This document shows positions 1-11,500 of a DNA stretch of 64,000 bases, piece after piece. Origin of the DNA: Corbicula japonica (taxonomy: Eukaryota > Mollusca > Bivalvia > Venerida > Cyrenidae); contig JAZAYU010000012.1 in assembly GCA_038501625.1 (NCBI GenBank), positions 5,952,001 to 6,016,000 on the forward strand. The letters run 5' to 3'. Position 1 is the stretch's first letter; each line of letters starts with the position of its first letter. The notes beneath the pieces are model-generated. The model had not been told where the DNA came from. It made no database searches and saw nothing but the letters and a program-made list of their open reading frames with translations. The position numbers and the translations under genes are program-made.

Positions 1-215
1 ACAACACTGACAACAACACCAACAACAACACCACCAACAACACCACCACCACCACCAACAACAACAACACCAACAACAACAACACCAACAACAACAACAC
101 CATCATTACCAACACCAACAACAATACCAATGACAGCAACAACACCAACACCACCAACAACAGCAACCAGCATACCATACCATACTACACTACACCACAC
201 CACACCACATCACTA
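1..215. repeat. AAC/ACC-type microsatellite
   Basis: Imperfect trinucleotide tract of AAC, ACC and CAA units, decaying into a CATAC/CACAC stretch near 170-215. No coding potential is claimed. Confidence 0.9.
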
Positions 216-624
216 CAGGTGGGCAGGGATAGTGGGTTGATGGGTGTGGGATCAGGGCTGTATGGGCTGGGTTGTGTAAACCCTCTAAAAAAACTACAAT
301 AATAAATTAAGTGTAATTTATTGATTTCCTAACTTGGATTAAGAAACTTTTGTTCATGTGTGTGTGTTGGGTATCATAAACTCCTGAATCACTCCCCAGT
401 TTAAATGAAGCCCAGTAAAAATGTGCTTAAATATGTCTGACTTCGAATAGTCGAGCGTTCAGTCGTTTCCGACTGGCTGTTGTTTGTTATGCTCCCACAG
501 TGTGCCCCTTCTGACATTAGATCTTGGATCAGCTACTAACAAGCATATAATTGATGGCATCTGCAGGCATATCACTTTCACGCTTGTTAGCTCAGTTAAG
601 GATCATCTGTTATTTATCTTTCAG
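216..624 (+). other. Intron sequence upstream of the APC10 exon
   Basis: No feature was recognised here apart from the acceptor at its end, a pyrimidine-rich stretch ending in CAG at 622-624. The upstream APC10 exon(s) coding for the N-terminus are not visible and should lie left of the window. Confidence 0.5.
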
Positions 625-787
625 GATTTGGAGTGGAACAGTTGAGAGATGACTCTTACGATTCTTACTGGCAGTCTGATGGTCCGCAGCCTCACCTTGT
701 GAACATCCAGTTCCGACGGAAGACCACGATACACGACATCTGTATATATACCGACTATAAAGCTGACGAGAGTTACACACCAAACAG
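625..787 (+). CDS. APC10: APC10 exon (first half of DOC domain)
   Basis: Acceptor CAG at 622-624, donor GT at 788-789. It starts inside a glycine codon and ends with two bases of the next codon. It encodes the strand with YWQSDG and the RRKTT segment. Confidence 0.93.
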
Positions 788-2194
788 GTATTATGAGAAA
801 TCCTGTACTGTAGTCAGAGCTGTAATCGTACCTTTGCCCAAGATCATAAAACTAAATCTGGAGATCAGTCTCAAATCTGAAGCATCTGATTGGCTGAAAT
901 GGTGACCATTCGCCATTTCAGCCAATCAGATCCTTGAGATTTGAGACTGATCTATAATCGCCATTTCAGCCAATCAGATCCTTGAGATTTGAGACTGATC
1001 TATAATCTTAGTTTTATGATCTTGGGCCCTGTCTTCAAAGACTGCTCAGGGGAAAACTCAAAAGTGGTCCTTGAAGGCAGGAGGTCTTTGTTTGCATTGT
1101 GACAGATCAAATATTGTTTTTATAAACAAGTAGTCTTTGTTTACAGGCGGTCATTAGCACAGGTTGGATTGTTTAAGCACAGGCAGGATATATATTACCT
1201 AAGAAATTAACTAACAATCTGTTTCATATTTGACATCTACATACTACTCCCATTTCACATGTTTGGATGTTTCACAATAGTTGTACATTTAATCCTAAAA
1301 ATTAACTACTTTCTTAAAATTTATTTAATAAAAAGTTAACAATTTTCATGTTTTTAAAGTTATGAGTTGAAAAGTTCGTGGACACACAAGCAGTAAAGAT
1401 CTAGTTGAAATCCACAGATGTGCAGACATGTCTGGGTCTACAATGGATATAGCTAGACTTCTGGACTGAAGGTTATAAAACTGAGCATGGAAACCAGTCT
1501 CAAATCTCAAGCATCTGATTGGCTGAAATGCAACTGGCCAATCAGATGCTTGAGATGTGAGACTGGTTTTCATGCTCAGTTTTATAACCTTGGGCACTGA
1601 CTGCTACTAAGACTTTAACAGTATCTTGACTCTGGAATACAGGGATAGTTAAAAAATTGTGGACATGTGTACAATCAAACCTGTATTCAAAGGCAATTGA
1701 CTGGAAAACACAAAAGTTGTCTTTGCAGGACGGGTGATCTTTGTTCACAGATGATTTTGTATTATATGAGTCAATGGCATAAATGAAATGAGGTCTTTAT
1801 AAAATTTGGTTTAAGATCAGTCATTGGGACAAATTAGATAAGGTTTTTATCTGCAGGTGGTCTTTGTTTTCATGTGGTCTTTAGTAAAGGTTGTTCTGTA
1901 CTGATATTCAAATGTTGTCAACATTTCAGGATTTCTATACGAGCAGGAAGTCACTTTAATGACCTTGTGGAGATAGAGCAGATAGAACTCAGTGAGCCGA
2001 TTGGTTGGATCTCAGTGCCGCTCAAGGACATCAACGGAAAATCTATCCGGACATTTATGATTCAGATTGCAATATTATCAAATCACCAGAACGGGCGTGA
2101 CACCCACGTTAGGAGAATCAAGATCCGAGCACCCATGCAGAAATATCCAAAGTTCACTAGCTTAGAATTTAACATGAGAGCAAATGTTAGATAG
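625..2194 (+). CDS. APC10: Anaphase-promoting complex subunit 10 (DOC1), 3' part of gene
   Basis: Two exons, 625-787 and 1930-2194, join in phase (AAC AG|G ATT). APC10 is the DOC-domain subunit of the APC/C ubiquitin ligase and helps form the D-box degron receptor with the co-activator, giving processive ubiquitination of cell-cycle substrates. The translation shows the DOC jelly-roll landmarks in order: FGVEQLRDDS, YWQSDGPQPHLVNIQF, ADESYTPN, EPIGWISVPL, RTFMIQIAILSNHQNGRDTH and RRIKI. These are diagnostic of the family. The C-terminus reads SLEFNMRANVR, close to the usual IR tail that contacts a TPR subunit such as APC3. The first visible codon is split at the acceptor, so at least one N-terminal exon is missing (outside the window). 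The 1142-bp intron carries two palindromic repeats. Recognition is strong; the exact exon ends are inferred from GT-AG signals. Confidence 0.95.
834..1028. mobile_element. Family R1 palindromic MITE, copy 1
   Basis: Near-perfect fold-back element. The left arm (TTGCCCAAGATCATAAAACT onward) is matched by an inverted right arm, and the right arm is duplicated in tandem (about 907-959 and 960-1009). It lies in the APC10 intron. The core contains CAAATCTCAAGCATCTGATT-like sequence shared with eight other copies in the window. Confidence 0.85.
1029..1170. repeat. Dispersed 'gtctttgtttacagg' repeat fragment
   Basis: Sequence with repeated GTCTTTGTTTACAGG-like blocks and AAAACTCAAAAGTGGTCCTT. Related fragments occur around 1600-1890, 8750-8910 and 13555-14040. 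Probably remnants of one dispersed, non-coding repeat; boundaries are uncertain. Confidence 0.5.
1463..1600. mobile_element. Family R1 palindromic MITE, copy 2
   Basis: Fold-back element with arms beginning AAGGTTATAAAACTGAGCAT and ending in the inverted equivalent followed by GGGCAC. The central spacer is only a few bases. It lies in the APC10 intron. Confidence 0.88.
1930..2194 (+). CDS. APC10: APC10 terminal coding exon
   Basis: Acceptor CAG at 1927-1929; stop codon TAG at 2192-2194. It encodes the second half of the DOC domain, including NHQNGRDTH and the IR-like tail. Confidence 0.93.
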
Positions 2195-2239
2195 CAGTTT
2201 ATTAACCAGTTAACTCAATATATTCAGGTTTTATCGTGT

Positions 2240-2436
2240 GTGCAACCAATATTGTTCAGCACATCCTTTCTGTTTGATCTTGATCTACACTCTATACTGG
2301 TTGTTAATTGCTCTGAAAAAGCCTAATGAATCAAACAGCAAACAGTATAGATCCTGATCAGATTGTACAGATGTGCCGGCTGATTTGGGTCTACACTATT
2401 TGCTCATGCGATAAAAGTTGTATACGCTGAGTAAAG
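2240..2436. mobile_element. Twin-hairpin element (family R5), degenerate copy
   Basis: Shares CCTAATGAATCAAACAGC and the GATCCTGATCAGA / GTGCCGGCTGAT blocks with the better copies at 3391-3595 and 3880-4084. It begins about 45 bases after the APC10 stop codon, so it would be part of the 3' UTR if transcription runs to the AATAAA at 2800. Confidence 0.6.
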
Positions 2437-2799
2437 GGATAAAGACGGTACATGTTTTTGCATGCTTTAGTCGACCTGCTCAGTGGAATTGTGACTCATT
2501 CAGGCTGTAAAGTTAAGGAAAAGACTAGTGTGGACTTGATATTGAGAGCCAGCTCAGACACATTTATATGTGTACCTTTAAGAGTGTGTACATTTTCCTG
2601 GCAAAACCAAAATTCCGATTATGAAATTTCTAGGAAAGGTAAAACAGTTGTTGAAACAATATGTTATATCAGTTTGCTAGATGTGGGAGGATCTTCAAAA
2701 TGGATTTAAAACATGATCTTTGTTTAGATGAGTTTTACTACTATATTTCCACATTGAATAATGTCTTAAGAATTCAGTTTTTATTTGTCACAACTTTAG

Positions 2800-2805
2800 A
2801 ATAAA
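2800..2805 (+). terminator. Candidate APC10 polyadenylation signal
   Basis: AATAAA, 606 bases after the stop codon. Another AATAAA follows at 2957-2962. Which one is used cannot be told from sequence. Confidence 0.45.
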
Positions 2806-3351
2806 GCCTTAAATGTAACAACGTAATTTTATATCTGTTAAACTGATACATGTTCAAAGTTAGCAAAAAACATAAAGTTTTCTAATGTTTACATGGAAAA
2901 CTATTGTGATTATTTCTTGACTATGGACTATTTTTAAAGTTGCAATAGTATTACACAATAAACTTAATCTTGATTTGGCAAATAAAAACCAATGCACTAG
3001 ATGTACAGCTTTATTTAAAGACTAAGGAAGTCATTTTATTGGGAACAACAATTAATTTACTAGAAGTTCCAAAAGTTTATGGGAATACCATGTTTATCTA
3101 CAGGTTATTAATAAAAGATTAAAAAGTAAGATAGTCAAGGTCTTGCTTTTTTTGTCTCAAAGTAAAGAGAGGTGATGTAACATGTAAAGGTATTATTTTC
3201 AATAATTGTATTTAATGAAAACCTTTTCAATAAAATAAGATAAATAAGAAACAGATATCTCAAATTTTGTTTATTCCAATGCAAGGGCAAAATCTGATAC
3301 TGCCAAAAACTCTGTAAAAAAAGAACATAAAATATATTAACATTGATGTAC

Positions 3352-3595
3352 TTTAACCCTTTCCCGTACAGATACACCTTTATTGCTAGGGCGAACAGTT
3401 TAGATCCAGATCAGCCGGCACATCCGTGCCGTCTGATCTGGATCTAAACTGTTCGCTTTTTGATTCATTAGGTTATTTCTGACCAAAATGCGACCAGTGC
3501 AGATCCTGATCAGACGGCACGGATGTGCCGGCTGATCTGGATCTACACTGGTCGCACATGCGTAAAAATGCGTATATATACAGGAATGGGTTAAA
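3352..3595 (+). mobile_element. Twin-hairpin element (family R5), best copy
   Basis: Two adjacent palindromes: 3391-3456 (arms starting GCGAACAGTTTAGATCCAGA) and 3490-3555 (arms starting GCGACCAGTGCAGATCCTGA). They are joined by a linker containing TTGATTCATTAGG. The two hairpins have similar cores (GATCAG, CGGCAC). No open reading frame; a non-autonomous element is the likely explanation. Confidence 0.8.
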
Positions 3596-3879
3596 TGATA
3601 TTAGTTCTGTATTTCTTGATAAAGGCAGGGGTTCCACAACCCTTTGAACCTCAACGGTCTTTTTGATCATTTAAAAGGAATTTTGCTAATTAATATCCAT
3701 AATACCCCTAATTTTAGGGAAAAATTGACCCTTCAACTATAATCATATGGGCCAAAATGAGACTTTTTGGATATTTTAAATGTCAATAGGCCATCTCCCG
3801 GGTTAAATGGAACCCCTGATAAAGGACACTAGTCAGAAAATTTGAATAAACCTGCCCTCCATATATACGACTCTTTACT

Positions 3880-4084
3880 CATGTGTGACCAGTGTAGATC
3901 CAGATCAGCCAGCACATCCTTGCCGTCTGATCAGGATCTGCACTGGTCGCATTTTGTTTAGAAATAACCTAATGAATCAAAAAGCGAACAGTTTAGATCA
4001 TGATCAGATGGCAGGTATGTGACAGCTGATCTGGATCTAAACTGTTCACCCTCACAATAAAGGAGTATCTATTTAGGAAAGGGT
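3880..4084 (-). mobile_element. Twin-hairpin element (family R5), inverted copy
   Basis: Reverse-orientation copy of 3352-3595, with both hairpins and the CCTAATGAATCAAAAAGCGA linker preserved but with more mismatches. Confidence 0.75.
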
Positions 4085-4530
4085 TAAAGGGTAAAAAATT
4101 TTCATAGAGTTATACTGACTTCCAATTTAGAAGATTGTTTGCATTTATAAAATAATAATACTGGTTTGACTTCTCCATTTTATTAGACCACATATGTAAA
4201 TGGTTAAACTGTTGATACTGGAGTTAGCTACAATACAAATTAATATTTCTTACCCTGGGTAGCTGTTAAAATTGAATTCCATTTTAAACACTAAGGCATC
4301 ATTATTTGTATAAATCATAACAGCAGTCTATGGCAAAAGCACAACATTTACCTATACTAGAAGAACAAAAATAATGCTATAAATAATACAGGAGCACAGT
4401 CATTGCATTTGTTAACTGTCAGTTGGTTCACAAATGACCTAGATCACAGATGGCCACATTAGTGGACATTCTGTATGACCAGGAGATTATTAAGATTTTT
4501 TTGCGTATTTTTTTTGTAAACAGTGTTGTC

Positions 4531-4536
4531 TTTATT
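4531..4536 (-). terminator. Candidate polyadenylation signal of channel gene 1
   Basis: AATAAA on the minus strand, about 880 bases past the stop codon of the channel gene. If used, the whole 4545-5415 minisatellite would be inside the 3' UTR. Confidence 0.35.
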
Positions 4537-4544
4537 TAAGAAGT

Positions 4545-5415
4545 ACTCAGATTTCTGTAACTTAAGGATGGTCGAATTGAAGAAAGCGCTCAAATTTCTG
4601 TAACTTTAAGATGGTCAAATTGGAGAAAGCGCTCCGATTTCTGTAACTTTAGGATGGTAGAATTGGAGAAAGCACTCGGATTTCTGCAACTTTACTTAGG
4701 ATGGTCGAATTGAAGAAAGCATTAAGATATCTGTAACTTTGGAATGGTCGAATTGAAAAAACACACTCAGATTTTGTAACTTTAGGATGTTCGTATTGGA
4801 GAAAGCACTCAGATTTCTCCAACATTGGGATGGTGGTATTGACATTCTGTAACATATGGATGTTCTTTTTGAAGAAACCCACCAGATGTCTGTAACATTA
4901 GGGTGGTTGTATTGACATTCTGTAAGATTGGGATGTTCTTTTTAAAGAATGCATTCTGATTTCTGTAACATAGGGATGGTTGAACTGACTCTGTAACCCT
5001 GGGATGTTCTTATTGAAGAAAGCATTCTGATTTCTAGAACACTGAGATGTTCGTTTTAAAGAAACCCACCAGATTTTTGTAACATTGTGGTATTTATACT
5101 GACATTCTGTAACATTGAGATGTTCTTATTGAAGAAAGCATTCTGATTTCTGTAACATTGGGATGGTTGAATTGACCTTCTGTAACACTGGGATGTTCGT
5201 ATTGGAGAAAGCGCTCATATTTCTGTAACATTGGGATGGTTGTATTGAAATTCTGTAACACTAGGATGTTCGTATTGAAGAAACCGGCCAGATTTCTGTA
5301 ACACTGGGATGTTCGTATTGAAGAAACCGGCCAGATTTCTGTAACACTAGGATGTTCGTATTGAAGAAACCGGCCAGATTTCTGAAACATTGGGATGTTC
5401 ATAGTGTCAACATCA
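4545..5415 (-). repeat. Minisatellite downstream of channel gene 1 exon 9
   Basis: About 20 units of roughly 40-45 bp; on the + strand a unit reads like TTCTGTAACATTGGGATGTT plus a GAAGAAAGC/CTCAGAT-rich part. On the minus strand the unit contains CAATGTTACAGAA followed by CTGAG. This matches the end of exon 9 (5417-5440), where the last codons L-N-V-T-E-Y and the stop region are written almost identically. The array starts at the stop codon and runs downstream. Similarity decays with distance and unit lengths vary. Confidence 0.85.
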
Positions 5416-5416
5416 C

Positions 5417-5590
5417 TCAGTATTCTGTAACATTGAGATAGTAGATCCAGTATATCATGTTGAAAACACCAAAAGCAAACGGAAACATTAGCCTCGACAC
5501 AATGTCGAGACTATTGGAGCACGTGACTGCCCGGCGTTTTGGTTGGTTCTTGTCTACAATCGCAACACGACCGTCCTGGTCAACGCTAGT
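5417..5590 (-). CDS. Channel gene 1 exon 9: cytoplasmic loop end and TM4
   Basis: Acceptor TTATTTCAG just above 5590; stop codon at 5417-5419. Begins TSVDQDGR. TM4 reads LDIVSRLMFPFAFGVFNMIY, typical of anion-type Cys-loop subunits. The last 24 bases are the seed of the downstream minisatellite. Confidence 0.93.
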   Translation of the reverse strand, partial: TSVDQDGRVAIVDKNQPKRRAVTCSNSLDIVSRLMFPFAFGVFNMIYWIYYLNVTEY

Positions 5591-8500
5591 CTGAAATAAC
5601 AAATAAACCTGTTTGTATTTATTCTGTTTATTGGTGTGACGGAAATACATAGAAGCTAGGGGTAACACCAGCTGCTGAATATCAAGGTTCATTTTATTTT
5701 TTAGCGGATTCTTCCAAATTAATAGCAAAAAATATCCCAAATTTAAAGAAAAATGACCCTGTAACTGAAATCATAAGGACTCAAAATGAGGCAATTTAGA
5801 AAATTTAAGTCAAAGGGTCGATTTTCGGGTCAAATGGAGCCCCTGGTGAGCGGCATACTTGTTGTGGGGGCAATTTTTCCGATTCCAGTATCTTATCTAG
5901 TTCATCCGCGGACCTTATAAAATAAGGACAACCCCCAACTGAAACCTTTTATCAGACAGTTACATCAAATCCTTAATTAGATGACATGCTTTTTGCACAC
6001 GCTTTTTCGCAGGAACTCTTTAAGGCATGCTTTTTCGCAGCGACTCTTTACGGCGCGAATTTTCCCAGCAACTCGATACGGCACGCTTTTTTCGTAGAAA
6101 CTCAATACTGCACGCTTTTTCGTAGCAAGACGTTACGGCATGTTTTTTTCGTAGCAACTCGTTAATGCACACGTTCTCGCTGTAACTCGTTGCGGCACGC
6201 TTTTTCGCAGCAACTCGTTAGTGCACGATTTTTTCCAAGCGACTCATTACGGCACGCTTTTTTTCTAGCAACTCGACACGGCACGCTTGTTTCCTAGCAA
6301 CTCGATAAGGCACGCTTTAATTTTTCGTAGCAACTCGTTACGGCACGCTATCTGGCCGTTACTCGTTACGGAACGCTGTTTTGTAGAAACTTGTTGCGGC
6401 ACTTTTTTGTAGTAACGCTTTACGACAGGCTTCTTTACGGCACGCATCTTCGCAGATACTTGCTACGCATGCAGCAAATTGTAAAATAGAGTCAATACGT
6501 TTATAACGTAAACGCAAAGCAGACTTACATCTTTTTCCTCCTGTCCTTCTTCTTTGATTTCCTTAACTTGGAACAGCTTGGCAAGGGAGAATTTCCGGCC
6601 CGGGGCCTTCTGGCTGAGAACATTGACTACAGCGAATTCTGTCAGAGCCGCAAACACAAACACCAGGCAGGTGGCCATCCATACATCTAGAACACATTCA
6701 TTTAAACTGAGCCGAATTTAAACTCAACTTCTTTTTAACAGGGTGAACTAAGTCCAGTTTTGAAATTTTATTGTTTTTCAATTCTGATTCTGATTCTCAA
6801 ATTTTTGAGTTTAAAAGACTCAACAGTACTTGTAAAAAAGATATTGAGAAAAATATATAGATTTTATATTTAATAAAAGCATGTCATGAGTCCTATTTTG
6901 GCAGCCCTACTTATATAAAATAATTTGAATGATTTTTTTATAAACTTTTAAAAATTAGATAATTTCACATTGATTCATCGGCGTTGCACATGTACAGTGT
7001 ACTTACCAATAGCTTTTGTATAGCTAACTCTCGGAAGAGCAGCGTTGACATTAGCGCTCTGTGTAGATATGGTTAGGACGGACAGAACCCCGAGTGTGAC
7101 CCGACCAGGGACCGAATTCTCGTTCAACCAGAACGACAGCCAAGACAACATGACTATCAGCATACTGGGTACATACATCTGGATCACATAGAAGCCTATG
7201 TTCCTCACCAGGTGGAAGTCTGCTCGTAAACAGCTGTGATTTCCTGCAACAGACATACATAATTCGCAATCAATACTAGATTACCACTGGCAGATTTAGT
7301 GTCTTCGTATGGCAACATGTTTTGACATTCATTTCTTTTAAAGTACCACTTTTCGTCATGTTTCATATGTAAAATTTTCGCAATATTCATACCAGCTGAA
7401 TACGCTAACCCTCCGGGGCCCTCACCCCACACACCGTGATAGACGATTCACGCGTCATGCGCCGTGACGCAATTTTAATAAGAATCACATTTAATTTAAA
7501 CAACCCGGAACCATTAAGTGAATTGTAAAAATTCTAATAAACTTTAAATATATTTTTTATAAGAAAACACAGTTGCGCGAATTCATGCCCCCGCCAATTT
7601 GTTATTTACGGGTTTTGTGCGACGATTCGTCCCACCAACCTGTAATGTTGTGAGTTCTGGTAAAGTTGGTGTGTTCAATATCAACGAGCCGGAACTGCCG
7701 TAGTTCTTTGATATCTCCTCGCTTGATGGGCAAGTTGTCAGAATAGTCCCAGCCTAAAACCAGCTTGCTCTCCGTGTACCCGACTAAAAAACAAAACAAA
7801 AAAGTGCGCATGTGCATGTATGTCTGAAAATATTGTAGTTATAACCCGAGTTTTACAATTATAGTGAATAAAAAGACTTTACAATATCCGTACGTAGAAA
7901 AGTCGGCCAATTTTAAGAATGAGTATGTTTTGTTATGTCCCCCTTCAAAGAAGCGAGAGTTTATTGCTTTGAACATGTCGTTTGTCCGACCGTCGGTCCG
8001 TCCGTCTCTAACGAACCTTATCCAATCAAAAACTAGACAACGAGTTGACATCCAGTCCTCAGATTTTTTTGGGGAGTTTATTTATCACAATTCGATGATC
8101 CTTCTTGATTTTGAGATGGGTAGGTCAAAAGTCAAGGTCACAGTGACCTTCAATAAAATAAGAGCAGATTACTATCGAATTGGCGTTAGGGGGGCATGAC
8201 GTTTCACAAACAACTCTTGTTTTAAGTCGACAGACGAGTAGATTCAGTCGTTAATAAAACTACACCTACAAGTGTACCATTATACAAATTACAAAATAAA
8301 TGGGTAAAGTGCAAGGATTTTGACAGACGCTTTCTCACCAGTCTCTGTGATTTTGCTTGTTATATAAATCAGGTGCGATCAGTTATTTTAAGGTACCTGG
8401 CAGTTATTTATATTTTTAACATCAGGATTTTTGTTAGACGAATTTTGGCAGCAACTTCAGACTAGAAACAAATGATAGGAAAGAAGAATGATAACATCAA

Positions 8501-11500
8501 ATATAATGATATCTGAATAAAATATCTGAATATCAGAACTTATTGTATGTATAGATTGATAGACGTATTTCTGGTCCAAAGGTTATAAAACTACGAATGG
8601 AAACTAGTCTCGAATCTCAAGCATCTGATTGGCTGAAATGGCGACTTGGAGCCTTGTAAAACGGGATTACCCAATTTTGAATGCATGCGCTCTGTGGTCA
8701 CAAGACTGTCTGGAATTGACTCTCTTTGAAAACTGCAATGATTTAGAAATACTGTGAAACCGCGCTATTAAGACCACCTTCGGGACTGGGAAAAGTGGCC
8801 TTAATAGTGGGATAATCTCTATTTCGGGGTAGAAACTAGTACAAAATTGCAAAATGGGACACCTGAAGAGTGGTCTTATTATCAAGATGGCCAGTGTTTT
8901 ATTGTAACTCAACATTTAGTTTTATGATCACGGGCAGCGATTAATTTTCAAAATGCTTTCCGTAAAAAGTTCTGTGATCATAAGACTAGTCTGAGCATTA
9001 CACACTATACGTACAACTTTCCAGGAGGATCGAGCACACTTGTTTATCAAAGGGATACTTCCTGAGATCCATTCTGCAGCTCAGCGTTACAGACGCTCTG
9101 AAATATAAACCGACCGTGCTTGAAGACCGTATTCATATTTTAATCAGCTTTGGTTAAACGCGAATTTGCTATAGTTGCTTGTTTTCATCAGTGGTTTGAT
9201 GGCTACGGTGATTCCTTTCAGTTAGTGATAGTTACACACATTTGCCCAAGATCATAAAACTAAGATTTGAGATCAGTCTCAAATCTCAAGGACCTGATTG
9301 GCTGATATGGCGACTGGTCGCCATTTAAGCCAATCAGATGCTTGAGATTTGAGACTGATCTCCAGATTTAGTTTATGATCTTCGGCAATTGTGAACTGTT
9401 CATTTTTCTGTGTGATGAATAAGGTAACATTGTTTTGATACTTGAACAAATATTTAAAAGTGATGTTACTGATTGATAAATGTTGATTCTTGATCAAATG
9501 TTTACCAGTGCTATTCCTGCTTGATAAATGTTGATTTTTAATCAAATATTTAACTGTGCCGTCCCTGATTGGTAAGTGTTGTTCCTTGATCAGACATTTA
9601 TCAGTGCTGTCCCTTATTGATAAGTGTTGATTGTTGATAAGATATTTAACAGTGCTGTCCTTAATTGCTATTTGTTGATTCTTGATCAGACATTTACCTG
9701 TGTTGTCCTTGATTGTTAAGAGTCGATTCTTAATCAGATATCTAACAGTGCTCTCTCTCTCTCATTGATCAGTGTTGATTCTTAAATAAATATTAAACAG
9801 CAATGTCCCTGATTGATAAGTGTTGATTCTTGTTCCAATTTGTAACAGTGCTGTCATTGATTGATAAGTGTTGATTCTTGTTCCAATTTGTAACAGTGCT
9901 GTCATTGATTGATAAGTGTTGATTCTTGATCCAATTTGTAACAGTGCTGTCATTGAATGATAAGTGTTGATTCATGATCCAATTTGTAACAGTGCTGTCA
10001 TTGATTGATAAGTGTTGATTCTTGATCCAATTTGTAACAGTGCTGTCATTGATTGATAAGTTTGATTCTTGATCCAATTTGTAACAGTGCTGTCATTGAT
10101 TGATAAGTGTTGATTCTTTATCCAATTTGTAACAGTGCTGTCATTGATTGATAAGTTTGATTCTTAATCAAACATGTAACTGTTGTCCCTGATTTATAAG
10201 TTTGATTCTTGATCAAATATGTAACAGCGTTGTCTCAGATTGATAAGTGTTGATTATTGATCAAATATTTAACAGTGCTGTCCCTGATTGATGAGTGTTT
10301 ATTCTTGATCAGATATTTAACAGTGCTGTCCCTGATTAATAAGTGTTGATTATTGATATGATATTTAACAATGCTGTTCCCGATTGATAAGTGTTGATTA
10401 TTGATCAGATATTTAAAAGTGCTGTCCCCGATTGATAAGTGTTGATTATTGATCAAATATTTAACAGTGCTGTCCCTGATTGATAAGTGTTGATTATTGA
10501 TCAAATATTTAACAGTGCTGTCCCTGATTGATAAGTGTTGATTATTGATCAAATATTTAACAGTGCTGTCCCTGATTGATAAGTGTTGATTATTGATCAA
10601 ATATTTAACAATGCTGTCCCTGATTGATTACTGTTGATTCCTGATCAAATATTAAACAGTACTGTCCCTGATTGATAAGTGTTGATTCATGATCAGATAT
10701 TTAACAATGCTGTCCCTGATTGATTACTGTTGATTCCTGATCAAATATTAAACAGTACTGTCCCTGATTGATAAGTGTTGATTATTGATCAAATATTTAA
10801 CAGTGCTGTCCCTGATTGATAAGTGTTGATTATTGATCAAATATTTAACAGTGCTGTCCCTGATTGATAAGTGTTGATTCATGATCAAATATTTAACAAT
10901 GCTGTCCCTGATTGATTACTGTTGATTCCTGATCAAATATTAAACAGTACTGTCCTTGATTGATAACTGTTGATTCCTGATCAAATATTAAATAGTGCTT
11001 CCTTGATTAGTACACGTACCTGATCATGTATATAACTGTGCTGTCCCTAATAAGTGTACGTACCTGATCCTGTAAGTAACTACGCGTTCCTGGTAAGTGT
11101 ACGTACTTGATCATGTACGTAACTGCGCTGTCCCTGATTACTGCACGTACCTGATCATGTAGGAAACTGCTGTTCCTTATTATCGCACGTACCTGATCAT
11201 GTAGGTAACAATGCTTTTCCTGATTATTGAATGCACCTGATCATGTAGGTAACTGTGCTTTCCCTGATTATTGAATGCACCTGATCATGTAGGTAACTGT
11301 GCTTTCCCTGATTATTGAATGCACCTGATCATGTAGGTAACTGTGCTTTCCCTGATTATTGAATGCAACTGATCATGTAGGTAACTTTGTTGTCCCTGAT
11401 TATTGAATGCACCTGATCATGTAGGTAACTTTGTTGTCCCTGATTAGTGTACGTACCTGATCAGTAGGTAACTTTGCCGTCCCTGATTAGCGAATGTACC

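Noticed and set aside
6265..6447. Lys/Arg-rich minus-strand frame as a small basic protein
   Set aside because: It is the minisatellite of intron 8 read in frame.
7864..8199. 111-codon frame as a gene
   Set aside because: It coincides with a dispersed repeat in intron 5 of channel gene 1.
9762..10600. Minus-strand frames of Asn/Ser-rich repeats as genes
   Set aside because: They are the in-frame reading of the 48-bp minisatellite in intron 4 of channel gene 1.
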